Part shown: piece by piece, positions 15,987-25,217 of the stretch
Numbering within the stretch: the first letter of the stretch is position 1
Layout of the letters: every line of letters begins with the position of its first letter
Assembly (NCBI RefSeq): GCF_026168515.1
Contig: NZ_CP093443.1
Span: forward strand, 3,596,001-3,660,000
DNA: 64,000 nt
Reading direction: 5' to 3'
DNA from: Brevibacterium spongiae
GTDB lineage: Bacteria; Actinomycetota; Actinomycetes; Actinomycetales; Brevibacteriaceae
The notes under the pieces: model-generated
The model's database searches: none
Told to the model about the DNA's origin: nothing
The model's input: only the letters and a program-made list of their open reading frames with translations
Position numbers and translations under genes: made by a program

Positions 15987-18862
15987 GACTGCACGCCTTC
16001 CATGTTGGTGCTGTCAGCGGCGTGGGTGTGTTCGCCGCCGGGTTCGCTGTCGGTTCCGCCTTGCTCGTCGGGCCTGGCCTGATCGAGGTCGAGGTGGAAG
16101 TAGTTCGTTTCGGGGCTGAGGAGACCGGTCACATCGCCGTCGGGCAGACCGAGGACGACGGTGGTGCCGTCGGCGACGAGCTGCGGGAGCAGATCGCGCA
16201 GATCCCGACCGGTCCCGGCCGAGTCCCGAGCCCCCTGCGCGAGGTGCTCGGCGCCGTCGATGATGAGCAGATCCGGCGCCGAGGCGGCCATCCGTGAGAT
16301 CTCACGTGAGCTGATCGCCTGGTCGACTTCACCCCGGGTGAGGTCGAAGTACGGCACTTGGCGCCGAACCCGTCCGGCGTGTTCGGGCAGGACGTGCTCG
16401 CCGATCTTCATCTCCCCCGCTGTGAGCCCGACCCGGCCGGAGACGGCGAGCAGGAGGGCCTTGCGGGCTGCGCCGCTGGCGACGAGGATCTGGCCGGGCA
16501 GCAGGGAGATGTCGACGCGGGCGAATCCGCGCGCACCTGAGTACACGCCGATGCCACGGCCGTAGACTCGGTAGTCCGAGTCCGGTTCCGGCCAGTCGCG
16601 CAGGGCCACCTCGTGGGCGAGTCCTTCGCCTTCGACGTCGAGCCTGGGCAGGATCCGGTCGAGCCATTTCGGCAGCCACCAGGCCTTGTCGCCGAGGAGC
16701 TGCATGATCGCGGGCACCAGTGACATGCGCACGAGGAACGCGTCGACGAAGATGCCCGAGGCCAGGGCGAGCGCGATCGATTTGATGATCGGTTCGCCGG
16801 CGGGGACGAAGGCTGCGAAGACGGAGAACATGATGACCGCGGCCGCGGAGACGACTCTGGCCGATGAGGCGAAACCAGCCTTGATGGCGTCTCTGGCCGA
16901 GGACCCATGAACGTAGGCTTCGCGCATGCCGGAGACGAGGAAGACCTCGTAGTCCATGGCCAGGCCGAAGAGGATGCCCATGACGATGATCGGCAGGAAG
17001 CTGATCACCGGTCCCGTCGAGTCGATGCCCAGCGGTGCGGCGAAGTACCCGTCGTGGAAGACGAGGACGACGGTGCCGAAGGAGGCGAAGACGGACAGAA
17101 GGAAGCCGCCGGTGGCCTTGAGCGGCACCGCGATCGACCGGAAGACCATCATGAGCAGGATGATGGAGAGTCCGACGACGAAGATGCCGAACGGCAGCAG
17201 CGCCTTGCCGAGCTGATCGGAGACGTCGATCTGGATCGCCGTGGCTCCGGTGACAGCGGTGTCGAAGTCATAGTCGTCCTCGATCTCCGTGCTCAGCTCC
17301 CGCAGCCGGTCCACGGTGTCCAGCGTGGCCGGGTCGTCCGAGGCGGTGGTCGGGATGATCTGGAACAGAGCGGTCGTGGCGTCCCGGTTCGGGGTGGCCA
17401 TGATGACCTGTTCGACGCCGTCGACCTTCTCGATGCGCTTCTCGATGTCCTCGACGTCCCCGAGCGGGTCGTCGCTGGTCACGATCTGGCTCGTCATCAC
17501 CAGCGGTCCGTTGTAGCCGGGTCCGAAGTGTTCGTCGATGAGGTCGTAGGTCGCGCGGGCCGGGGAGCCCTGCTCCTGGTCGCCGGCCGTCGGCAGGGAC
17601 AGCTGGAGCTGGGTGGCGGGGATCGCGAAGAGCGCGAGTCCGCCGACGATGACGACGATCGTCAGCAGCGGAATCTTCGTCACGACCTTGAGCCACCCGG
17701 CGAAGAACCTGTTCATGATCGTCTCCGGGTACGGCTCCCCTGCCTCGGCGCGGGCGTCGTCGGCGATCTTCGCCTGGGCGGCATCCGATTCGCTGTGACG
17801 CGCCGAGGCGGCCGCGTAGGCCTTCCGGTAGCGCTTCGTCGGCTTCGGGGTGATCTTGGATTTCACGAGGCCGAGCAGCGCCGGGATCATCGTCAGCGAG
17901 ATGAGCACTGCCACGGCCACCGATCCGGAGGCGCCGATGCCCATGATGGTGAGGAAGGGGATGCCGGCCAGCGACAGGCCGAGCAGGGCGATCATCACTG
18001 TCATGCCGGCGAAGACGACGGCGGATCCGGCTGTGGCGACGGCACGTCCGGTCGCCTCGATGGGCTCGTGCCCTTCGGCGAGCAGGGCTCGGGCGCGGGA
18101 GACGATGAACAGGGCATAGTCGATGCCCACGGCCAGACCGAGCATGAGTGCGAGCATGATCGACGAGGAGTTGATCGTCGCGAACGCCGTGCCTCCGACG
18201 ATGAGGAGGACGGAGATGCCGACGCCGATGAGTGCGGTCAGCAGCGGCATTCCGGCGGCGCGGAAGGAACCGAGGGTGAGCAGGAGGACGATGAAGGCGA
18301 TGACGACTCCGACGCCTTCGACCCAGGAGATCTCGACGCCGGTGATCTGGAAGAGTTCGCCGCCGCCTTCGACCTGTGCTCCGGGCAGGGCTTCGCGCAG
18401 CGGGTCGAGGGCGTCGAGGAGGTTGTCGCCGGCGTCCTCGCCGACGTCCTGCTGGGTGCCGTCGTACTGGACGGAGATCATGGCCGCCGAGTCGTCCTTG
18501 CTGATGGCGCCCTCGACGAGGTCGGAGTACGGGGAGGTCACCGTGTCGACGTGCGGGAGGTCTTCGAGTCGCTTCACCTCATCATCGATCGCGTCCTTGT
18601 ACTTCTCATCCGTGACTTTGTCGCCGTCATCGGCGACGACGATGACTGAGGCCGCGACTCCGGCCGCCTCGGGGAAGGTCGACTTCATCGAGTCGAGCGC
18701 GGTCTGCGCTTCGGACCCGGGCAGCGTGAAGTCGTTGTCGAAGTCCTTGGCGAAGGCGGCGACGCCCGCCCCGATGAGGACGAAGATGAGCAGCCAGGCG
18801 GCGATGAACCGCCATGGGGCGCGATACGCACGACGCCCCAGGGCGTAGAGGAAAGTTGACAC
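15983..18862 (-). CDS. MmpL-family transporter with C-terminal ABC-ATPase-like domain
   Basis: A 959-residue RND-superfamily MmpL transporter. The first membrane segment lies near residue 20, an extracellular loop follows, then blocks of membrane segments including the GIDYALF and AMDYEVFLVSGMREA motifs of the proton-relay helices. The usual MmpL fold ends near residue 740. Residues about 765-930 resemble an ABC nucleotide-binding domain without a P-loop: LLPGQILVASGAARKALLLA where Walker A should be, and PDLLIIDGAEHL like Walker B with Gly for the catalytic Glu. I chose the GTG at 18862 (GAGG upstream); the longer frame reads into the operators. It is coupled to the YhgE gene and faces a TetR regulator. 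Confidence 0.85.
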   Translation of the reverse strand: MSTFLYALGRRAYRAPWRFIAAWLLIFVLIGAGVAAFAKDFDNDFTLPGSEAQTALDSMKSTFPEAAGVAASVIVVADDGDKVTDEKYKDAIDDEVKRLEDLPHVDTVTSPYSDLVEGAISKDDSAAMISVQYDGTQQDVGEDAGDNLLDALDPLREALPGAQVEGGGELFQITGVEISWVEGVGVVIAFIVLLLTLGSFRAAGMPLLTALIGVGISVLLIVGGTAFATINSSSIMLALMLGLAVGIDYALFIVSRARALLAEGHEPIEATGRAVATAGSAVVFAGMTVMIALLGLSLAGIPFLTIMGIGASGSVAVAVLISLTMIPALLGLVKSKITPKPTKRYRKAYAAASARHSESDAAQAKIADDARAEAGEPYPETIMNRFFAGWLKVVTKIPLLTIVVIVGGLALFAIPATQLQLSLPTAGDQEQGSPARATYDLIDEHFGPGYNGPLVMTSQIVTSDDPLGDVEDIEKRIEKVDGVEQVIMATPNRDATTALFQIIPTTASDDPATLDTVDRLRELSTEIEDDYDFDTAVTGATAIQIDVSDQLGKALLPFGIFVVGLSIILLMMVFRSIAVPLKATGGFLLSVFASFGTVVLVFHDGYFAAPLGIDSTGPVISFLPIIVMGILFGLAMDYEVFLVSGMREAYVHGSSARDAIKAGFASSARVVSAAAVIMFSVFAAFVPAGEPIIKSIALALASGIFVDAFLVRMSLVPAIMQLLGDKAWWLPKWLDRILPRLDVEGEGLAHEVALRDWPEPDSDYRVYGRGIGVYSGARGFARVDISLLPGQILVASGAARKALLLAVSGRVGLTAGEMKIGEHVLPEHAGRVRRQVPYFDLTRGEVDQAISSREISRMAASAPDLLIIDGAEHLAQGARDSAGTGRDLRDLLPQLVADGTTVVLGLPDGDVTGLLSPETNYFHLDLDQARPDEQGGTDSEPGGEHTHAADSTNMEGVQS

Positions 18863-18872
18863 GAAAACCTCG

Positions 18873-18903
18873 ATACAAAAGTGTATTGGATACAGTATTG
18901 TAT
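18873..18903. promoter_or_regulatory. two tandem TetR-type operators
   Basis: ATACA-AAAG-TGTAT (18873-18886) and ATACA-GTAT-TGTAT (18890-18903) are both perfect 5-4-5 inverted repeats, 17 bases apart start to start. They lie just upstream of the MmpL start codon, in the interval shared with the divergent TetR gene. Confidence 0.8.
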
Positions 18904-19066
18904 TGTTGTGCAATCCTCACCGTCCGTGCAAATGGATCCCAGGAAACGTGAGGATTCCCATCAGATGCTCAGCCGCCGAGGCGGTCGCCCGAACGCTTCC
19001 ACCAGCGCCGCGATCTCGGCAGTCGACAGGACCCCGCCAGGCGCTCGATAGGACCACCGCCAGAAG

Positions 19067-19729
19067 ATGACGATGAACACAGACGAACTCAGCCCGCGCA
19101 GACGCCAGACCCGCTCGACCCTCGTTCACGCCGGGACCTCGGTGTTCGCCGTGCGCGGCATCGACGGGGCGTCGATCGAGGAGATCTGCGAGGCCGGAGG
19201 GCTGACCCGCGGGGCCTTCTACTCGAACTTCTCCAGCCGCGACGACCTCGTGCTCGCCATCATCGAGATGCGCACCGAAGAGAACCTCGACCGTCTCGAT
19301 GAGACGATCCAGCGGTGGACCGAACAGCTGACGAACACCACAGAGGTGCCCGAGATCAAGGCGCTGATGACGCGATTCATCGACGATGTCTTCAATGAGA
19401 AGAAGCAGACGGTGGCCGAGACCATCACCGAGCAGGAGATCGAGCTCTACTGCCTGCGGGTCCCGCACCTCTACGCCCGCTACGTCGAACTCAACGCCTC
19501 GCAGCTCGGTCGGCTCTCAGCATTGGTGGCCACGGCCCTTGAGGTCGCCGGAGCCACGACGAAGCAGCCGATCTCCGAATTCCTCACCGTCATCATCTCC
19601 GTGTTCAACCGAATTGCGCTGACCGCGGCGGCGGGCAAGGAGATGCACGAATACGTCGACATCGACCCGAGCCTCATCGTCGACGTCCTCATGCACCTCA
19701 TCGACTTCAGCCCCTGCGAAACCGACTGA
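19067..19729 (+). CDS. TetR-family transcriptional regulator
   Basis: A 220-residue repressor with an N-terminal TetR helix-turn-helix (residues ~12-58: RRRQTRSTLVHAGTSVFAV, then IEEICEAGGLTRGAFYSNFSS) and a helical ligand-binding C-terminal domain. The ATG at 19067 or the in-frame ATG six bases later could start it; neither has a strong ribosome site. It is divergent from the MmpL-YhgE operon. The tandem ATACAnnnnTGTAT operators lie between them, so it probably represses the transporter and perhaps itself, and releases on binding a lipid-like or drug-like ligand. The ligand is unknown. Confidence 0.87.
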   Translation: MTMNTDELSPRRRQTRSTLVHAGTSVFAVRGIDGASIEEICEAGGLTRGAFYSNFSSRDDLVLAIIEMRTEENLDRLDETIQRWTEQLTNTTEVPEIKALMTRFIDDVFNEKKQTVAETITEQEIELYCLRVPHLYARYVELNASQLGRLSALVATALEVAGATTKQPISEFLTVIISVFNRIALTAAAGKEMHEYVDIDPSLIVDVLMHLIDFSPCETD

Positions 19730-19783
19730 ACCAGGCGCTGGCAGGCGCTGACCACGTCCGTCTGAGGCACTAAGGTGGTTCCC

Positions 19784-20794
19784 GTGAATGAACTCCAGCG
19801 CGAATTTACCGCCTTCATCAACAATATGGACGTCCGCCTCGGCGCCTTCGTCCTCGCCGACCTGCCCGAGACCTTCGAAACGGAGGACGGGGAGACGGTG
19901 AAGTTCCCGAAGGACTTCGGCCCGAAGTCGCTGCCGATGCTCGAGCTCTTCGTGCTCTCGAAGTTCCCCAGCACCGAGGCGATCCTCGAGGCCGAGCACC
20001 GGCGCTTCTTCGAGGGCCTCATCCGCTACCTCGGCGAAACCTACCTGCGAGCGATCGGCGGCGTGTGGGACCACGACGAGACCACCGGCAACGGGATGCC
20101 GTTCATCCGCCCCGACACCGAACAGGGCCCGGCCGCCGGTGAGCCGATCCCGCTGGTGGCCATCGTGCTCACCGCCGTCGATCAGCGCAGCGCCGAGGTG
20201 TTCACCGCGGTGCTGGACAAGGCTCGGGAGCTCCTCGGCGGGGACGGTCAGCCGCGCCGCAAGTGCACGGGACTCTCACTGGGCATGCTCACGGCCGAGA
20301 ACTCGAGCGAGGAGGAGGTCGAATTCCTCACCCGCTTCATCGGCACCGTCGAACCGGGCATCGCCGCCTGGACGCAGGAGCAGGCCGACCCGGCGTCCTG
20401 GGGATTCGACCGCGACAGCCTTGCGCGCCTGGGCAAGCAGATCTCGGCCCGCTATGACTCACCGGCAGACATGATGGACGAGGAGGAGACCCCGTTCACT
20501 GCCGGCGCGATGCGCTTCATCGGCGAGACCATCCGCCGCATCGCCGTCGGCCAGTGGCGCTACGGCACCGAGCTCGAAAAAGACGACCCGCGCCATCACC
20601 AGCCCTATGTCCGCTTCCTCATCGGCGACCAGAACCTCGACCTCGTGCCGTGGCGACTCATCCAGGCCGCACTCGAGGATTCGGAGGCGATCGCCTCGGC
20701 GCTCGACGCGGTCATCGAGATGCGGGAGAACGAAGCCGCCGAGGCGGCCGAGAAGTCCGAATCGGCCGCTGAGAACAATTCCGACGAAGGCTGA
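19784..20794 (+). CDS. conserved hypothetical protein
   Basis: A 336-residue soluble protein I do not recognise. It has no signal peptide or membrane segment. Visible stretches include VNELQREFTAFINNMDVRLG at the start, FLTRFIGTVEPGIAAWTQEQ in the middle and a helical C-terminus ending in an Ala/Glu/Ser-rich tail. I chose the GTG at 19784 because AAGG lies eight bases before it; a second GTG at 19775 is in frame. It follows the TetR gene by 54 bases on the same strand and may be cotranscribed with it, but nothing ties it to transport. Confidence 0.65.
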   Translation: MNELQREFTAFINNMDVRLGAFVLADLPETFETEDGETVKFPKDFGPKSLPMLELFVLSKFPSTEAILEAEHRRFFEGLIRYLGETYLRAIGGVWDHDETTGNGMPFIRPDTEQGPAAGEPIPLVAIVLTAVDQRSAEVFTAVLDKARELLGGDGQPRRKCTGLSLGMLTAENSSEEEVEFLTRFIGTVEPGIAAWTQEQADPASWGFDRDSLARLGKQISARYDSPADMMDEEETPFTAGAMRFIGETIRRIAVGQWRYGTELEKDDPRHHQPYVRFLIGDQNLDLVPWRLIQAALEDSEAIASALDAVIEMRENEAAEAAEKSESAAENNSDEG

Positions 20795-20837
20795 GAGACC
20801 GACGTTCCAGGGCCGACCGCCTCAGGGGCGGGCCGTT

Positions 20838-22049
20838 TCAGAGCTGGAAGCGGCGGTTTCCGCGCAGCCCGTCGGCCGGTGAGCCGGGCGCTAGATCGAT
20901 CTGCTTCCGGGCCGGATCGATGCGCACACTCACCAGCGTCGCCGAGCGATCGCCGTAGGGGGCATCGGGTGCCGGAGTGCAGCTGACGGGTGCCTCGCCC
21001 GGTCCGGTCGTCAGGAGCTTCGTGAGGTCTGCGACCGTGACGGCGGCGTGTCTCTCTCCGTCCGTCGCAGCGGTGCTGTCGGACGAGGCTGCGCCGCTGG
21101 CCGCGGCCTCCTCACCACCTGCCAAGGCACGTTCGGCTTCGAAGCGCACAACCGCCTCGGCGAGGTGACGGTACCGGGCCTGTGAGGTCGAGTCGGGGCG
21201 CAGTTCGAGCGCCCCGTCGAGCAGGTCGGGGTGGAGGAAATGGTTCGTGTGGATGAGGAATCCGGACTGCCCCGTCTCTCCGTCGGCCGCGTGGGCCGCC
21301 CGGGCCCGGCGTTCGCGTTTGCGGTCACCGGCGATCTCGACCTGGACGGCCGCCTCGGCGGTGATGACCGTGATGATCGACGAGGATGAGGTCGGGGCCG
21401 AGTGGATGATCTCCAGCGCTTCGGTCAGGGTGCTCGCCCGGCTGAGCACCCGGTTGAGGATCATGTGGATCGGCACTCCCCCGGGCTCGTCGCCGGTGTG
21501 CTTGAGGATGTTGAGCAGGACTCCGACGCCTGCTTCGTTGAGGCCGATCTTGCCGAGCATGCCGAACTCGGCGATCCCCACATGACGGTGCTGACCAGCC
21601 ACGGAGCCGACGTCGTTGACGTGCCACAGGGTGGAGAAGTCCGCGGCCCAGTCCCAGTTCTGGGCGGCCACCGAGGCGCCGGGATCGGTGAAGCTCACGG
21701 TCGAGCATTCGGTCGGGGCGGCCTCGGCCAGGGTCATGATCTCGGTGCGGGCGATGATCTCCATGAGCTCGGCGACCGCGATGCCCGCGCCTTCGGCCAC
21801 GGCGGCGACCTCCTCGGCGTCGGTCGGTGACCATTCCCTCAGCCGTGCGAGGCTCGACGTCGCGGCGGAGCGCACGTCCGCCTCGGCGATGGACAGGTGG
21901 TCGAAGTACCGCCGGTAGGCGGTGAGCGTGGAGGCGATGCCGGTGGCCAGCATCTGCCCGCGCCGGTGACCGCGCTCACGGTGATCGTCGGCGTGGACGG
22001 TGAAGGTCTCGGGCCGCACCTCGGCGGCGGGGACGAACTGGGTGGTCAT
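20838..22049 (-). CDS. C45-family autoproteolytic acyltransferase/hydrolase
   Basis: A 403-residue protein of the acyl-CoA:6-aminopenicillanate acyltransferase (C45) family, Ntn hydrolases that self-cleave before a cysteine nucleophile. The candidate cleavage/nucleophile site is PTECSTVSF near residue 115, followed by the family's AAQNWDW and the later GLNEAGV segment. AGGAGGAGCCGCG precedes the ATG. A low-complexity Ala/Ser insertion sits near residue 320. It lies 3' of a metallo-beta-lactamase-fold gene on the same strand, and a PuuP-like permease diverges from the pair. Amide or peptide-like bond hydrolysis of an imported compound is inference. Confidence 0.8.
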   Translation of the reverse strand: MTTQFVPAAEVRPETFTVHADDHRERGHRRGQMLATGIASTLTAYRRYFDHLSIAEADVRSAATSSLARLREWSPTDAEEVAAVAEGAGIAVAELMEIIARTEIMTLAEAAPTECSTVSFTDPGASVAAQNWDWAADFSTLWHVNDVGSVAGQHRHVGIAEFGMLGKIGLNEAGVGVLLNILKHTGDEPGGVPIHMILNRVLSRASTLTEALEIIHSAPTSSSSIITVITAEAAVQVEIAGDRKRERRARAAHAADGETGQSGFLIHTNHFLHPDLLDGALELRPDSTSQARYRHLAEAVVRFEAERALAGGEEAAASGAASSDSTAATDGERHAAVTVADLTKLLTTGPGEAPVSCTPAPDAPYGDRSATLVSVRIDPARKQIDLAPGSPADGLRGNRRFQL

Positions 22050-22130
22050 CGCGGCTCCTCCTCAAGGCATCGACGACTCCGGCGCGGGCTGGACCCTGCT
22101 GTCGGCACTGTCATCCCTGTCAGCACCATG

Positions 22131-22178
22131 TGCTGCGCTCTGGCGTGCATCATCTGCTGCGTTCTGACCTGCATCATC
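22131..22178. repeat. 24-bp tandem repeat between hydrolase genes
   Basis: Two adjacent 24-base units beginning TGCTGCG and ending TGCATCATC match at most positions (about three differences). The second unit runs into the stop codon of the metallo-beta-lactamase-fold gene at 22174. The rest of the 124-base gap shows no gene. Confidence 0.7.
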
Positions 22179-23286
22179 TGTTGCCGACGAGGGAACCGAC
22201 GCCGAGGTCGATACCGAGATAATGCATGTGTGCGGCGGTTTCGGCAAGGGCGGCGAAGAGATTGAAGTTGTGGAGGCTGTCGAATCCGCGTGACCAGTGC
22301 AGGCCCTGCGCGATCGAGTAGACGCTGTGATCGTCGGTGGCTTCCATCCGCGCCCGGATCTCGTCGAGGCGTTCGTGGTGGTGGTCGACGAGCTCTGCCT
22401 TGCGGTCGTGGAGTCCGCTGAAGCGGAACCCGTGGGCGGGCAGCACCGACACGTCCTCGTCGAGCTGTGCGATCTTCTCCAACGACCGCAGATAGTCGCC
22501 GAGGCTGTGCGTGATCGCCCCGGAATCGAGCCCGATGTTCGGCGTGATCGTCGGCAGCACATGGTCGCCGGAGAACAGCAGATTGTCGTCGTCGCGGACG
22601 AATGCCGAGTGCCCGTATGTGTGGCCTGGAGTCCACAGTGCCCGCACCGTGCCGTCGGCCAGCGGCAGTTCGGTGCCGTCGTCGAGGACGCGGACCGTCT
22701 CCGGCATCTGGCGCAGGGCCTGCTGGTAGAAGCTCAGGGCTTCGCGTTTCGGGTCTTTGGCGCCGCCGGCTTCGTTCGCGTCCTTCGCACGGCTCGAGCC
22801 GACCTGCAGGCTCTCGACCTCTCCCCAGCGGTCTTCGGGGACTCCGTAGGCGCGGGCGATGTTGATGTTCGGGTCGATGCCGGTGCCGAGGTCGACGGCG
22901 TTGGTGTAGAAGCGCTTGATGGAGCGCAGGTCCTCACCGTGCATGGCGATCCAGGCACTGGGATTCTTCGCCAGCAGCGCGGGCACGAGCCCGATGTGGT
23001 CCCGGTGGTAGTGCGTGATCGCGATGCCGTGGATGTCTGTGGGTTTGAAACCGAGGTCGGCGAGCGCCGAGGTGAGGGCCAGGTACTGATCCTTGCCGTC
23101 CCAGCCCGGGTCGATGAGGACGACACCGGAGCCATCGGCGATGGCATAGCAGTAGGTGTAGACGAGCGGGTTGTTCGGGATCGGAACCGGCGCGGCCCAG
23201 ACGCCTTCGGCGACCTTTTCGACCGGGGGCAGAACCCGGTCCTTCCATGCCGCCGACTGTCGGGAACTGAGCGTTTCGATCGCCAT
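22174..23286 (-). CDS. metallo-beta-lactamase-fold hydrolase
   Basis: A 370-residue MBL-fold protein. The zinc motif HYHRDH is near residue 98, followed by the distal ligands GHTYGHS, SGDHV and the C-terminal LPAHG. The N-terminal strand region contains YCYAIADGSGVVLIDPGW. The helical C-terminal extension is of the kind seen in LACTB2-like or glyoxalase II-related hydrolases of thioesters and lactones. It is followed by the C45-family gene on the same strand and divergent from a permease, so the three may act on one imported compound. Substrate unknown. Confidence 0.87.
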   Translation of the reverse strand: MAIETLSSRQSAAWKDRVLPPVEKVAEGVWAAPVPIPNNPLVYTYCYAIADGSGVVLIDPGWDGKDQYLALTSALADLGFKPTDIHGIAITHYHRDHIGLVPALLAKNPSAWIAMHGEDLRSIKRFYTNAVDLGTGIDPNINIARAYGVPEDRWGEVESLQVGSSRAKDANEAGGAKDPKREALSFYQQALRQMPETVRVLDDGTELPLADGTVRALWTPGHTYGHSAFVRDDDNLLFSGDHVLPTITPNIGLDSGAITHSLGDYLRSLEKIAQLDEDVSVLPAHGFRFSGLHDRKAELVDHHHERLDEIRARMEATDDHSVYSIAQGLHWSRGFDSLHNFNLFAALAETAAHMHYLGIDLGVGSLVGNR

Positions 23287-23646
23287 ACTTCTCTCACACC
23301 TCTCTGTGGGGCCGGTAGGTCCTATGACTGCAATCTACTCTGTTTTCGCCATTGCCTGACGGTTCGTTCGATAACTGGGCCGGTCGGGACGGTGCGGGAC
23401 AGCCGAGAGGTACGGCACCTGACCGGACGGACGCCTGCCAGCGCTCAACTACCGATATCGTTGTGAATGCCGCCCACAATCACTGATTCCATATCAATTG
23501 AGCACCCATTGCTCCGGTAATCATCCTCGGTGGTTTCGCAATCAGTAGCGGAAGCGTTAGGATCATGACGCACATCACTGCCGGACCGCCGTCGACGACG
23601 ACATGCTCGGACCGGCAGGCAGCACAACTCATTGGGGAGGACTGAT
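23287..23646. other. divergent promoter region, no gene seen
   Basis: This 360-base gap separates the divergent hydrolase and permease genes. Bases about 23440-23570 are clearly more AT-rich than the surroundings and probably hold the promoters. I find no strong long palindrome or credible small gene. Confidence 0.5.
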
Positions 23647-25086
23647 ATGGCTGCCTCTGGCTCACTGAAGCGCAACCTCGGACTGTGGTCCATCGTCGGA
23701 CTCGGACTCGGATACATGACGCCCACGGTGGTCTTCGATACGTTCGGGATCGTGTCCGACGAGACCAAGGGAGCAGTGCCCTCGGCCTACCTCATCGCTC
23801 TCATCGTCATGATCTTCACGGCCTTCAGCTACGGAAAGATGGTCAAGATCTTCCCGACGGCAGGATCGGCGTACACCTATACCCGCGAGACGATGTCCCC
23901 GGGACTCGGGTTCCTCGTCGGGTGGACGTCGCTCATGGACTACCTGCTGCTGCCGATGGTCAACTGCCTCATCGCCCGCCTGTACATGGAGTCCCTCGTT
24001 CCCGATGCCCCGGCCTGGGTGTGGGTGGTCGTCTACACCGTCGTCATGACGGGCATCGTCACCTCGTCGATGCGCGGCACGGCGAACTTCAACGCCGTTC
24101 TGCTCATCTTCGCCGTCACGATGGTCACGCTCTTCTGCATCTTCGCGATCGTCAACCTCACCAACGGCGACGGAGCCGGAGTGGTCTTCAGCCCCGAACC
24201 CTTCGTCCATGAGGGAGTGAGGCTCTCTGCGCTGCTCACCGGCGCCACGGTCGTGTGCTTCTCGTTCATCGGCTTCGACGCCGTGACGATGTACACGAAC
24301 GAGGCGAAGCACGTGAACCTCATGCCGAAGGCGATCATGCTCACCGTCATCGCCGGCGGCGCGATCTTCCTGGTCGCCAGCTACTTCGCGCAGCTGCTCT
24401 TCCCGGACAACTCGCAGTTCACCCTCGTCGATGACCCGCTGCCGGAGATCGGCTTCCTCACCGGCGGACACGTCTTCCAGGGCTTCTTCCTCGCCGCAGC
24501 CTTCGCCGCCACGATCGCCTCGGGACTGGCCTCGCATGCATCCGTGTCACGCATGCTGCTGGTCATGGGACGCAATGGTGTGCTGCCGCGGAAGGCCTTC
24601 GGCTACATCAACCCGAAGACCCACACCCCGGTGTTCAACATCGTGCTCGTCGGAGCGGTGTGCCTGCTGGCGATGTCGTTCAGTCTCGAGCTCATCTCCG
24701 CGCTCATCAACTTCGGCGCACTCATCGCCTTCACCTTCGTCAACCTCACGGTCATCGCGCACTATGCGTTCCGAACCAAGCAGGTCGTGGACTTCAGGAC
24801 GACGTTCAGCTTCGTCATCATGCCGGCCATCGGCGCGATCCTCACAGGAGTCCTGTGGGTGAGCCTGCACAAGACGGCCCTCATCGGCGGCATCATCTGG
24901 CTGACCCTCGGTATCGTGTACCTGGCCGTACTCACCCGCGGCTTCCGCCGCTCGGTGCGCAGCTTCGACGACCCCGAGGCCGACGCCGAGATGTCCGAAC
25001 CGGAGATGTCGGAGACTCCCGAAGCTCCGGAACCGGGAGCACCCGAACCAGGGGCACCCGGACCACAGGCACCAGTCCGGGACTGA
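23647..25086 (+). CDS. APC-superfamily permease, PuuP-like
   Basis: A 479-residue, about 12-segment amino acid/polyamine transporter. The N-terminus resembles putrescine importers of the PuuP group: FDTFGIVSDETKGAVPSAYL, then FTAFSYGKMVKIFPTAGSAY. A conserved middle segment GFDAVTMYTNEAKH and the helix GLASHASVSRMLLVMGRNG follow. The last ~45 residues are a Pro/Glu/Gly-rich tail with repeated EPGAP units. I chose the ATG at 23647, six bases after GGGGAGG. It is divergent from the MBL-fold and C45 genes. Transport of a polyamine or an acylated amine is a reasonable guess. Confidence 0.85.
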   Translation: MAASGSLKRNLGLWSIVGLGLGYMTPTVVFDTFGIVSDETKGAVPSAYLIALIVMIFTAFSYGKMVKIFPTAGSAYTYTRETMSPGLGFLVGWTSLMDYLLLPMVNCLIARLYMESLVPDAPAWVWVVVYTVVMTGIVTSSMRGTANFNAVLLIFAVTMVTLFCIFAIVNLTNGDGAGVVFSPEPFVHEGVRLSALLTGATVVCFSFIGFDAVTMYTNEAKHVNLMPKAIMLTVIAGGAIFLVASYFAQLLFPDNSQFTLVDDPLPEIGFLTGGHVFQGFFLAAAFAATIASGLASHASVSRMLLVMGRNGVLPRKAFGYINPKTHTPVFNIVLVGAVCLLAMSFSLELISALINFGALIAFTFVNLTVIAHYAFRTKQVVDFRTTFSFVIMPAIGAILTGVLWVSLHKTALIGGIIWLTLGIVYLAVLTRGFRRSVRSFDDPEADAEMSEPEMSETPEAPEPGAPEPGAPGPQAPVRD

Positions 25087-25217
25087 TGCTTCGGCAACGG
25101 GGCGCGCTCTCGGTCGACTGGTGTGCATGAGCGGCTTCAGAATTCATATGTGGTGATCGCGATCAGTGCGTATGACTTTTGAACCCGCGAGTGCTGACAC
25201 GTCGTCCCTGGTATGCG

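Noticed and set aside
16907..18649. A 580-codon plus-strand frame opposite the MmpL gene
   Set aside because: Shadow frame; the opposite strand has the full MmpL fold and motifs.
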